A stretch of DNA of 11,900 nt from Rickettsiales bacterium (GCA_031288035.1 JAITSG010000008.1:1-11900); one strand, 5' to 3'. Positions 1 to 5,762 are shown, numbered from the stretch's first letter. Notes: generated by a model not told the origin, from the sequence alone. Numbers and translations are program-made.

Positions 1-108
1 TACGAGCGTCCGAGCGTCGAGTTCATACCGCAGACCGCGTACGACGCGCCCGAGGTCGCCTCGGCCGGCGATTCGTTGCGCGAATACGGCTTCCGCTGCA
101 TATACTAG
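1..108 (+). CDS. C-terminal end of an unidentified protein (partial)
   Basis: Frame 1 is open from the window edge to a TAG at 106-108, giving the last 35 residues of a protein that begins outside the window. The tail ends in YGFRCIY and has no recognisable motif; it is Pro-, Ala- and acid-containing and shows no membrane segment. Codon use (GCG, GAC, CGC, ATA) matches the confident genes nearby, which supports real coding. The function cannot be judged from this fragment. Confidence 0.5.
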   Translation, partial: YERPSVEFIPQTAYDAPEVASAGDSLREYGFRCIY

Positions 109-156
109 GGCGTCCGCACGTTCCGTCAAAGCGCCGTCCGGCATGGGCGGGAGGGC

Positions 157-191
157 CGCTCTTTCGTCCGTCCGGCTCCGGAGCGATTTTT
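157..191 (+). terminator. Possible weak intrinsic terminator of the upstream partial gene
   Basis: CGCTC (157-161) can pair with GAGCG (181-185), and an inner GCT-CCGG-AGC hairpin is also possible. The stem is followed by ATTTTTCTT. The stem is short and the loop long, so this is tentative. Confidence 0.3.
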
Positions 192-192
192 C

Positions 193-220
193 TTGCATTT
201 TTATGCGCCCGGTGTATATT
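193..220 (+). promoter_or_regulatory. Promoter of tRNA-Asp
   Basis: A TTGCAT -35 box (193-198) and a TATATT -10 box (215-220) are separated by 16 nt. Transcription would start about 5 nt before the mature tRNA 5' end at 232. The fit to a sigma-70-type promoter is reasonable, and the position upstream of a tRNA is what one expects. Confidence 0.5.
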
Positions 221-231
221 TGCCAGGCCGC

Positions 232-309
232 GGGGTTGTAGCTCAGCTGGTTTAGAGCGCCTGCCTGTCACGCAGGAGGTCGAGGGTTCGAGCCCCTTCA
301 ATCCCGCCA
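232..309 (+). tRNA. tRNA-Asp (anticodon GTC), CCA encoded
   Basis: A complete cloverleaf can be folded. The acceptor stem pairs GGGGTTG with CAATCCC (one G-T pair), followed by discriminator G and an encoded CCA (307-309). The D stem is GCTC/GAGC, the anticodon stem CCTGC/GCAGG closes the loop CTGTCAC with anticodon GTC at 267-269, and the T stem is GAGGG/CCCTT with loop TTCGAGC. Discriminator G73 and anticodon GTC are the identity elements of tRNA-Asp. It has its own promoter and terminator, so it looks monocistronic. Confidence 0.97.
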
Positions 310-313
310 TTGA

Positions 314-348
314 AACAAAAACGCCCCCTCGAGGGGATTTTTTGTTTT
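314..348. terminator. Bidirectional intrinsic terminator between tRNA-Asp and the csoR cassette
   Basis: The perfect palindrome CCCCTCGAGGGG (325-336) is flanked by A-rich sequence on the left and T-rich sequence on the right (ATTTTTTGTTTT on the plus strand, CGTTTTTGTTTC on the minus strand). The flanks can extend the stem. It can therefore end tRNA-Asp transcription going right and, about 125 nt after csoR, the metal cassette going left. Nothing else is seen between 349 and 473. Confidence 0.85.
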
Positions 349-473
349 GAGGGCGGCGAACCGTTCGGAATGTTCGCGTAAGGAAAGAGGGCTCCGTTCG
401 CCCGCCGTGGCGCCTTGTTCTCGTCCGGCGCCTTTCGCCGCCGCGCACGGGTTTCCATGCCGGACGTCCGTCC

Positions 474-773
474 CTATTCCTGGAACCTGTCGAGCATTTC
501 CTTTATTTCGGCGATTTTCCTGTCCCTCTCCTCCTCGTTCGAGAAAGATCGGGCCACGCACGATTCCAGGTGGCGTTTGAGTATGTTGTTTTCTACCGCC
601 TTCACGGCCGATCTGACGCCTTTCAGGAGCGCCAGTATCTCCGGGCAGTACCTCCGCTCGGATATCATCCTCTTGACGCCCTCCATCTGGCCTATGGCCC
701 TGTTTATGCGGGCAAGCTCCTTGTCGTGGCAGGGGTTGTCTTCGTTGTGGCGGCAGTCTTTCGTCAATGGCAT
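474..773 (-). CDS. csoR: CsoR/RcnR-family metal-sensing transcriptional repressor (Cu(I)-type ligand set)
   Basis: This 99-residue all-helical protein of the CsoR/RcnR/FrmR family (DUF156) has the diagnostic IGQMEGVKRMI and YCPEILALLKGVRSAVKAV segments. The Cu(I)-sensing triad is intact: Cys43, His68 and Cys72, with the C-x24-H-x3-C spacing of Mycobacterium CsoR (Cys36, His61, Cys65). The N terminus carries extra Cys7, His9, Cys15 and His16. The start at 773 is chosen because GGAGG lies 6 nt upstream and family homology begins just after it; the longer frame to 1040 is not protein-like. The gene overlaps the end of the membrane-protein gene by 10 nt, implying translational coupling. It is last in the cassette and probably represses its own operon through the palindromes at 1305-1348. 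In this family the DNA-binding apo-tetramer is released by metal. Cu(I) is inferred from the residues; other thiophilic metals remain possible. Confidence 0.9.
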   Translation of the reverse strand: MPLTKDCRHNEDNPCHDKELARINRAIGQMEGVKRMISERRYCPEILALLKGVRSAVKAVENNILKRHLESCVARSFSNEEERDRKIAEIKEMLDRFQE

Positions 774-1099
774 GTCGTTCCTCCGTTTCCAGCCCCGCCC
801 GCGGGGCCCGTGAAGTGGGCGATAAGCGCCGTGCCGTATAGTATCCACGAGGCGATTATCGCGATTTTCTGGACTCTTTTGGCCTTGCCCTCGCATGCGC
901 ATCCTTTGATATAGGCCGTTGTCGCCGCGGCCAGCATGGCTCCGGCCAGTATCATCAGGGCTGTCATGGCGCCCGGGCTTATATGGCGGGAAAACGACAG
1001 GTAGCCGCCGAATGCGGAAAATACCAAAGGCAGGCCGCATGCTATGAAATGGAACAGAACCGTTCCCATGGAGCCGAGGTTCAGGAGCAGGCGTTTCAT
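764..1099 (-). CDS. Small three-helix membrane protein with Cys motifs, putative metal transporter
   Basis: The product is 111 residues with three predicted membrane helices, at about residues 8-34, 43-64 and 76-96. Thiol and imidazole ligands are placed as in small mercury/metal carriers: His17 and Cys21 in helix 1 (followed by Pro24), a CAC pair at 67-69 in the loop between helices 2 and 3, and a C-terminal Cys110-His111. The arrangement recalls MerT/MerC-type proteins, but I cannot assign it to either family. The start is supported by GGAG 5 nt upstream. It lies between a metallothionein-like gene and csoR and overlaps the latter, so it very likely moves or hands over the metal that CsoR senses. 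Direction of transport cannot be told from sequence. It could also be a cytochrome-biogenesis-like or unrelated small membrane protein. Confidence 0.75.
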   Translation of the reverse strand: MKRLLLNLGSMGTVLFHFIACGLPLVFSAFGGYLSFSRHISPGAMTALMILAGAMLAAATTAYIKGCACEGKAKRVQKIAIIASWILYGTALIAHFTGPAGGAGNGGTTCH

Positions 1100-1115
1100 G
1101 TTTTCTCCGGGGTTA

Positions 1116-1139
1116 ATAGGGGGATTTCGCTCCCCCTAT
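1116..1139 (-). promoter_or_regulatory. Intra-operon hairpin between the metallothionein-like gene and the membrane-protein gene
   Basis: A perfect 9-bp inverted repeat (1116-1124 with 1131-1139, core of five G-C pairs) closes a 6-nt loop that reads GCGAAA on the minus-strand transcript. It starts 5 nt after the metallothionein stop codon and no T-tract follows. It looks less like a terminator than an RNA-processing or stabilising hairpin that could keep the first cistron's mRNA more abundant than the rest. Confidence 0.7.
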
Positions 1140-1144
1140 GGATT

Positions 1145-1276
1145 TCAGCATTTGCATTCGGCGCATCCGCATCCGCATTCGCAGCCCTCTTGGCATTTGC
1201 GGCTCTCTGCACATTTGCATTCCCCGCCGCAGCCGCATTTTGCGCCGCATTCGCATTTCTTATTTTTGTCGGTCAT
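1145..1276 (-). CDS. Metallothionein-like Cys-rich metal-binding peptide
   Basis: This is a 43-residue peptide with 13 cysteines (positions 8, 10, 14, 16, 20, 22, 28, 32, 34, 36, 38, 41, 43), mostly in CxC steps separated by Gly, Lys and Glu. It has no His, no aromatic residue, no signal peptide and no hydrophobic core, which is the composition of a cytoplasmic metallothionein binding a Cu(I) or Zn/Cd thiolate cluster. The start at 1276 is supported by AAAGGA 6 nt upstream and by the promoter 46 nt further up; the longer open frame to 1561 runs through the promoter and into the divergent gene. It is unlike the BmtA/SmtA type (which has His and aromatic residues) and is not one of the bacterial metallothioneins I can recall. 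It is first in an operon with a membrane protein and csoR, so its job is probably buffering the sensed metal. Confidence 0.8.
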   Translation of the reverse strand: MTDKNKKCECGAKCGCGGECKCAESRKCQEGCECGCGCAECKC

Positions 1277-1304
1277 TATCGTTCCTTTCGTTCTGGTTGC
1301 ACAT

Positions 1305-1325
1305 ATATATCCGGCCGGGATATAT
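1305..1325. promoter_or_regulatory. CsoR-like operator 1, at the transcription start
   Basis: An inverted repeat ATATATCC-N5-GGATATAT. Its inner 17 nt (1307-1323) have the same ATA-CCC-spacer-GGG-TAT pattern as the second site. It lies just downstream of the -10 box, over the predicted start site at about 1322, and is centred 25 bp from operator 2. Confidence 0.65.
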
Positions 1326-1328
1326 GCG

Positions 1329-1357
1329 ATGATACCCCGTCGGGATATATGTGTCAA
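1329..1357 (-). promoter_or_regulatory. Promoter of the metallothionein-membrane protein-csoR operon
   Basis: On the minus strand a perfect TTGACA -35 box (1357-1352) is followed after exactly 17 nt by TATCAT (1334-1329), one mismatch from consensus. The predicted start is near 1322 and the leader is about 45 nt. A CsoR-like palindrome fills the spacer, so bound repressor would block both boxes. Confidence 0.85.
1332..1348. promoter_or_regulatory. CsoR-like operator 2, inside the promoter spacer
   Basis: The 17-nt near-palindrome ATACCCCGTCGGGATAT is symmetric around position 1340 except for one base pair. It closely resembles the known CsoR operator type, TACCC-spacer-GGGTA, seen for example at Bacillus copZA. 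It occupies the 17-nt spacer of the cassette promoter. Confidence 0.8.
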
Positions 1358-1415
1358 CATGAATTTTTCATATCCGGTTGCAAGCGCGGCTCCTTTCCGG
1401 TGCGGCAGGTTCCTC

Positions 1416-1444
1416 TTGCAAAAGCGTCCCGCATGGACGATAAT
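1416..1444 (+). promoter_or_regulatory. Promoter of the PPIase lipoprotein-pgi unit
   Basis: TTGCAA (1416-1421) and GATAAT (1439-1444) are separated by 17 nt, placing a start near 1451 and a leader of about 28 nt before the SD and ATG at 1479. It is divergent from the metal-cassette promoter and does not overlap its operators. Confidence 0.65.
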
Positions 1445-1478
1445 CGGCTTGATTGGTTTTTGCAAGGAGGAGAAGGAT

Positions 1479-1796
1479 ATGAAAAGATTTTTGTTTTGCG
1501 TGATGGCGTCTCTCGCCCTGGCCGGATGCAGGGAGGGCCGGAAGGCGAAGAGCGGCGACACCGTCGTGATAAACTTCGCGGGCTTCGTGGACGGCGTGCG
1601 GTTTCCCGGCGGCGCGGCATCGTCTTATCCGCTGCGGCTGGGGAGCGGGGCGTTCGTCCCGGGGTTCGAGGAGCAGCTGGTCGGCCTGAGGGTTGGCGAC
1701 AAGGCGGACGTGAGCATAGTGTTTCCTGCCGACTATCATCCCGATCTCGCGGGAAAGCCGGCTGTTTTCAAAGTCGAGGTGGTCGGGATAAGATGA
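1479..1796 (+). CDS. Lipoprotein with a stand-alone trigger-factor/FKBP-type peptidyl-prolyl isomerase domain
   Basis: A 105-residue protein. Residues 1-17 are a lipoprotein signal (Lys-Arg, hydrophobic core, lipobox LAGC with Cys17), so it should be exported and lipidated. Residues about 24-105 are a single FKBP-fold domain: GDTVVINFAGFVDG, then FVPGFEEQLVGLRVGD, FPADYHPDLAGKPAVFKVEV, the pattern of the PPIase domain of trigger factor. Trigger factor's ribosome-binding and chaperone domains are absent. The expected role is proline isomerisation or folding of exported proteins at the membrane. The start has a strong AAGGAGG 8 nt upstream. pgi follows after 25 nt on the same strand, probably co-transcribed, though I see no functional link. 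Confidence 0.85.
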   Translation: MKRFLFCVMASLALAGCREGRKAKSGDTVVINFAGFVDGVRFPGGAASSYPLRLGSGAFVPGFEEQLVGLRVGDKADVSIVFPADYHPDLAGKPAVFKVEVVGIR

Positions 1797-1821
1797 CCCG
1801 GCCGTTTTATAGGAGGATTTC

Positions 1822-3411
1822 GTGAATTTTACCGAAACTGCGGCATACCGCCGGCTTATGAAGCATAAAGCGTTCCTGTCCGATGTCAGGATATCTGATC
1901 TTTTCGCCGAAAACCCGGCGAGATTCGAGGAGTTTTCAGAATCTTTGGGCGACATTATATTCGATTTTTCCAAGAATTTGATCGATTCGAAAGCCTTGGA
2001 GCTGCTGGTGGGCATGGCCGGGCAGGTCGGGCTTCCCGGCCGCATAGAGGACATGTTTTCCGGCAAAAGGATAAATTTCACCGAGGACCGCGCCGTGCTC
2101 CACGTCGCGCTGCGGGGCGATATGCCGCCGGACGTGCGCGAAACTTTCGTCCGCGCGGCGGAATTCGCGGACAGGGTGAGGAAGGGCGAAATAAGGGGTT
2201 CGAACGGCTCGCGTATACTCGACGTGGTGAACATAGGCATAGGCGGCTCGCACCTCGGGCCGAAGATGGCGGTGGAGGCGTTGAGGCCCTACAAGGATTC
2301 TCTTCTGAATTTCCGTTTCGTTGCCAACGTGGACGCCGCCGACCTTGAGGGCGCGCTGCTCGGCTGTTCGCCCGAGAGCACCCTGTTCATAATAAGCTCC
2401 AAGACCTTCGCGACCGACGAGACCATGACCAACGCCGAATCGGCCAAAAAGTGGCTGGCGGACAGGCTGGGCCCGTCCGCCGTGGGATCGCACTTCTGCG
2501 CCGTGTCCTCGAACGTCAAGGCCTGCGCCGCCTTCGGCATTCCGTCTTCCCGCGTGTTTTCGTTCGGCGACTATGTTGGCGGGCGCTATTCCATGTGGGG
2601 GCCGATAGGGCTCTCCATACTTATAGCCATAGGGCCGGAGCGATTCGAATCCATGCTTGCCGGCGCCCGAATGGCGGACGAGCATTTCCGCCGCGCCGAT
2701 TTTCGCCGCAATATCCCTGTCCTTATGGGGCTTGTCTCCGTCTGGAATGTGAATTTCATGGACTGCGGCGCGCTGGCCGTTCTGCCGTACGGCCACAATC
2801 TTCGGTACCTGCCCGGGTATCTTCAGCAGCTGGTCATGGAAAGCAACGGGAAAAGCGTCGACTCTCAGGGCCGGCCGGTGCCGTACCAGACTTCGCCCGT
2901 GCTGTTCGGCGAGGAGGGCACCAACGGCCAGCATTCGTTCTATCAGCTCCTGCACCAGGGCGCGCGGAAGGTTTCGTGCGATTTCATAATCCCCATACTG
3001 TCGCATTGCGAGAGGGGCTCGCACCACGCGAAGCTGGTTGCGAACGGTATAGCGCAGGCCGAGGCCCTCATGCGCGGGAAATCCGCACAGGAAGTCCTGT
3101 CCGAGAAAATTCCGGCCGGATTAGCGCCTTTCAAGGTTTTCGAGGGCAACCGGCCGAGCAATGTTTTCCTCGTGCGCAAGGTAACGCCGGAAACGCTCGG
3201 CATGCTGGTTGCGCTCTACGAGCACAAGACGTTCGTGGAGGGCGTTCTGTGGGACATAAATTCGTTCGACCAGATGGGGGTGGAGCTTGGCAAGTCCCTG
3301 GCCAAGACGGTTTTAAGCGACATGGAAAACCCGGGCGCGATCTCGGATCACGACTCTTCGACCGCGCATCTTATAGCCCTGGCCAAAAGTATCCGCGCGC
3401 CTGGGGAATAG
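1822..3411 (+). CDS. pgi: Glucose-6-phosphate isomerase
   Basis: Interconverts glucose 6-phosphate and fructose 6-phosphate in glycolysis and gluconeogenesis; cytoplasmic dimer. The 529-residue length is normal for the long PGI family. Visible signatures are the phosphate-binding GIGGSHLGP (139-147), SSKTFATDET, family signature 1 around GDYVGGRYSMWGP with Arg255, the catalytic Glu340 in ESNGKS, His371 in GTNGQHSFYQ, and signature 2 at DINSFDQMGVELGK with catalytic Lys491. Translation starts at a GTG with AGGAGG 5 nt upstream; no better ATG exists. All catalytic residues are present, so it should be active. It follows the PPIase lipoprotein gene and converges with the helicase gene. No clear terminator is seen in the 55-nt gap after it. 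Confidence 0.98.
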   Translation: MNFTETAAYRRLMKHKAFLSDVRISDLFAENPARFEEFSESLGDIIFDFSKNLIDSKALELLVGMAGQVGLPGRIEDMFSGKRINFTEDRAVLHVALRGDMPPDVRETFVRAAEFADRVRKGEIRGSNGSRILDVVNIGIGGSHLGPKMAVEALRPYKDSLLNFRFVANVDAADLEGALLGCSPESTLFIISSKTFATDETMTNAESAKKWLADRLGPSAVGSHFCAVSSNVKACAAFGIPSSRVFSFGDYVGGRYSMWGPIGLSILIAIGPERFESMLAGARMADEHFRRADFRRNIPVLMGLVSVWNVNFMDCGALAVLPYGHNLRYLPGYLQQLVMESNGKSVDSQGRPVPYQTSPVLFGEEGTNGQHSFYQLLHQGARKVSCDFIIPILSHCERGSHHAKLVANGIAQAEALMRGKSAQEVLSEKIPAGLAPFKVFEGNRPSNVFLVRKVTPETLGMLVALYEHKTFVEGVLWDINSFDQMGVELGKSLAKTVLSDMENPGAISDHDSSTAHLIALAKSIRAPGE

Positions 3412-3466
3412 GGCGTCTTGCCGTCTCCGCCGCGTCATGTTTGTTATTTCGTTTTTGTAAGAAAGG

Positions 3467-5422
3467 CTATAGTTTGAAGGCCTCGGCAAATCCCGTGTGT
3501 TCTATGGCGTCCCTTGGGAGCTCGCTTAAAAATATCGACGGCACGTTGCGCTGCCACTGTCCGAAAACCTGGCGGCTTCCGGCGTAGTATATCTCCACGA
3601 ATTTCTTGGCTCTGGTTATGCCGACGTAGGCCAGCCTGCGCTCCTCCTCGAGCCCGCCTTCCTGCGTGGCCTTCTCGTTCGGGAATATGCCCATTTCCCA
3701 TCCCGGAAGGAACACCGCGTCGAACTCCAGCCCCTTTGCCGCGTGCAGTGTCATAAGCGACACGTATTCCGCGTCCCCGTCCGCGCTTTCGTTGTTTTCC
3801 GTGAACAGGGTCACGTATTCCAGGAATTCGTTTATGGAGGAGAAGTCGGATTTCAGTATGCCCAGGAATTCCATTATGTTCTGGAGCTTGGCCTCCGCTT
3901 CTATTTTTTTAGAGCTCTTCCACATGTCTATATAGCCGGATTCCTCGAGCATGGTTTTGGCAAGGACGCTCGGATCCGCCGCCCCGCCGTCCTGCCTGGC
4001 CGCCTCTGCTCGCCACCTGTCGAAGCTTTCGGCGAACTGCTTGAGGGCCGCGGCCTGCTTGGTCTTGCCGTGTCCGAACTCGCGCGCGGATTCGAAATAG
4101 GATATATGTTTTTCCCGGGCGTTTTTCGCTATTTCGGCGAGAGTCTTGTCTCCTATCCCGCGTCTGGGCACGTTGATTATGCGCTCGAACGAAAGGTTGT
4201 CCTGCGGATAGGAGAGAAGGCGCAGGTAGGCGACCGCGTCCTTTATTTCCTGGCGTTCGTAGAACTTGAGCCCGCCTATTATCCTGTACGGCACGCCCGC
4301 GCGGACCAGGCGTTCCTCGAACACGCGCGTCTGGTATCCCGCGCGCACCAGCACGGCCATCTGCGAGAGCGGCGTTCCGCGGCGCTGGTGGTGCTCTATC
4401 TGGTCCGCTATGGCCCTGGCTTCCTCTTCCCCGCTCCACACTCCCCTGACCGCGACCTTGGCGCAGTCTGCTTCCGCCGCGTCGCAGGGGCGCAGCGTCT
4501 TGCCGAGCCGGCCGAAATTTTTGGATATAAGCCCCGAGGCCGCGCGCAGGATAAAGGGCGTGGAGCGGTAGTTGGTCTCCAGCCGTATCACTTTCGCGCC
4601 ATCGAAGTCGCGTTCGAACTTGAGGATGTTGTCTATCTCGGCCCCGCGCCACGAATATATCGACTGGTCGTCGTCGCCCACGCACGCTATGTTGCGGTGC
4701 TTGGCCGACAGGAGCTTCAGGAGCCTGTACTGCACGGCGTTCGTATCCTGGTATTCGTCCACCAGGATATAGCGGAATTTTTCCTGCAGTTCGGCCAAAA
4801 CGGCCGGGTTTTTTTCGAATATCATAAGCGGGTACAAGAGCAGGTCGCCGAAGTCCGCGGCGTTTAGCTCGGCGAGCCTCTCCTGGTACCTCTTGTATAT
4901 GCCCAGGATGTCGCCGTTCACGAAGTCCGTGTTGATGAGCTCCGTCGTGGCCTGGTCGAAATAGAGTCCCTTGTCCTTTAGCCTCTGTATCTGTTCCAGC
5001 ACGGCCATGGGGCTGAACCTCTTGGTGTCCAGTCCGAAATCTTCCTCCATGGTTTTCCTGACGAGTATTTTCTGGTCGTCCTCGTCGTAGACCATGAACC
5101 CCGGCCCGAGGCCGGCCAGTTCGGCGTATTTCTTAAGCCATCTGAAGCCTATGGAATGGAACGTTCCTATCCAAAGCCCGTCGGCCATACCCTCGCCTAT
5201 CAGGGCCTTGACGCGGTTTTTCATCTCGTTCGCGGCCTTGTTGGTGAACGTGACCGCCAGTATGTTCCATGGCCTGGCCAGCCCCTGTTCGAGGATATAG
5301 GCGATTTTGGAAGTCAGGACCCGGGTCTTTCCGGTTCCCGCGCCGGACAGGATGAGGAGCGGCCCCTCGGTCGTTTCGACCGCGAGCCTTTGTTCGGGAT
5401 TCAAGTTTTCGAATATGTCCAT
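3467..5422 (-). CDS. uvrD: ATP-dependent 3'-5' DNA helicase, UvrD/PcrA family
   Basis: Superfamily 1A helicase acting in nucleotide excision and mismatch repair and in clearing replication or transcription blocks. All motifs are intact: Q-motif Gln11, Walker A SGAGTGKT (26-33), Ia VTFTNKAANEM, motif II DEYQDTN (222-228), III VGDDDQSIYSWRGA (248-261), IV ETNYRST (282-288), V TLHAAKGLEFD (558-568) and VI RRLAYVGITRAKK (595-607). At 651 residues it is about 70 shorter than E. coli UvrD or Bacillus PcrA. It stops soon after motif VI, so the variable C-terminal extension carrying the Tudor-like RNA-polymerase-binding domain is missing. Rep is another possible subfamily name. It has its own promoter and only a weak SD (GGAATAAA before the ATG). 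It is convergent with pgi. Confidence 0.93.
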   Translation of the reverse strand: MDIFENLNPEQRLAVETTEGPLLILSGAGTGKTRVLTSKIAYILEQGLARPWNILAVTFTNKAANEMKNRVKALIGEGMADGLWIGTFHSIGFRWLKKYAELAGLGPGFMVYDEDDQKILVRKTMEEDFGLDTKRFSPMAVLEQIQRLKDKGLYFDQATTELINTDFVNGDILGIYKRYQERLAELNAADFGDLLLYPLMIFEKNPAVLAELQEKFRYILVDEYQDTNAVQYRLLKLLSAKHRNIACVGDDDQSIYSWRGAEIDNILKFERDFDGAKVIRLETNYRSTPFILRAASGLISKNFGRLGKTLRPCDAAEADCAKVAVRGVWSGEEEARAIADQIEHHQRRGTPLSQMAVLVRAGYQTRVFEERLVRAGVPYRIIGGLKFYERQEIKDAVAYLRLLSYPQDNLSFERIINVPRRGIGDKTLAEIAKNAREKHISYFESAREFGHGKTKQAAALKQFAESFDRWRAEAARQDGGAADPSVLAKTMLEESGYIDMWKSSKKIEAEAKLQNIMEFLGILKSDFSSINEFLEYVTLFTENNESADGDAEYVSLMTLHAAKGLEFDAVFLPGWEMGIFPNEKATQEGGLEEERRLAYVGITRAKKFVEIYYAGSRQVFGQWQRNVPSIFLSELPRDAIEHTGFAEAFKL

Positions 5423-5480
5423 TTTATTCCATGCCCCGGAGGGAGCCGCAGGGCGGGGCGGTTGGTTCTTTATCCGTTCT

Positions 5481-5508
5481 ATTATACTGGAAAATGGGAA
5501 AAAGTAAA
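5481..5508 (-). promoter_or_regulatory. Promoter of the helicase gene
   Basis: On the minus strand TTTACT (5508-5503) is followed after 16 nt by a perfect TATAAT (5486-5481). Transcription would start near 5474, about 50 nt before the ATG. It lies back to back with the first structured-leader promoter. Confidence 0.7.
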
Positions 5509-5520
5509 GGGCAAAGAAAC

Positions 5521-5552
5521 ATGTGGCGTCCGTCTTTGAAATAGTATATAAT
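5521..5552 (+). promoter_or_regulatory. Promoter of structured leader 1
   Basis: A perfect TATAAT (5547-5552) lies 6 nt before the 5' hairpin of the leader. No good TTGACA is present. Instead ATGTGGCG (5521-5528), preceded by AAAGAAAC, is conserved with an identical 18-nt gap to TATAAT in copy 2, so this element probably serves as the -35 or an activator site. Confidence 0.7.
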
Positions 5553-5558
5553 GGTTCC

Positions 5559-5762
5559 GCATCGCGAAAGATGCCGGATTATAAAAGAGTCCGCAGTATA
5601 GGGTGCCTGATATTGGCACCTAAAAGCTAATATCCCCGTCGCAAGCGGGGAGCCGTCGGCTATACAACAGGGGCGACCCGAAAGTCGGCGGAGTCATCTA
5701 TACTGTGATTCTTTTATCTCCCCGCGCCTTTTGTTGTGCATGTTCAAAACCGGAAAAAGGAG
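5559..5762 (+). ncRNA. Structured pseudoknotted leader RNA, copy 1 (riboswitch-like candidate)
   Basis: The fold is inferred by comparison with copy 2. A 5' hairpin GCATC-GCGAAA-GATGC (5559-5574) starts the transcript. A long stem pairs 5581-5591 and CAGTATAG (5594-5601) with CTATACTG (5698-5705) and 5707-5717. Inside it lie an H-type pseudoknot (GGTGCC 5602-5607/GGCACC 5615-5620; loop GATATT 5609-5614/AATATC 5629-5634, A-rich third loop), a hairpin CCCCG/CGGGG (5634-5638/5646-5650), a conserved TATACAACA segment, and GGG-GCGA-CCC with a GNRA tetraloop (5670-5679). GCGGGGAG (5645-5652) is also complementary to CTCCCCGC (5718-5725) just 3' of the long stem. Finally CCTTTT (5727-5732) can pair with AAAAGG of the Shine-Dalgarno (5755-5760), suggesting translational control of the next gene. 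I do not recognise the RNA class. Confidence 0.75.

Noticed and set aside
252..458. Minus-strand ORF containing GIEGARTLDLLRDRQAL
   Set aside because: It is the antisense translation of the tRNA-Asp gene, a well-known spurious product in annotated genomes. The overlapping 23-448 frame has the same problem.
774..1040. N-terminal extension of csoR to a 188-residue protein
   Set aside because: It runs entirely inside the membrane-protein gene, has no family similarity, and a GGAGG site sits before the ATG at 773.
1277..1561. Longer form of the metallothionein-like protein starting at 1561
   Set aside because: The extension crosses the operon promoter, both operators and the divergent PPIase gene; the ATG at 1276 has an SD and the right promoter distance.
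3412..3466. Terminator between the convergent pgi and helicase genes
   Set aside because: A GGCG/CGCC pairing and a distant T5 exist, but the stem is too short and too far from the T-tract to support a call on either strand.
5524..5540. Sigma-54-like TGGCG-TTTGA pattern upstream of leader 1
   Set aside because: The -12 part is absent in copy 2, whereas TATAAT is perfect in both, so a sigma-70-type promoter with an unusual upstream element fits better.
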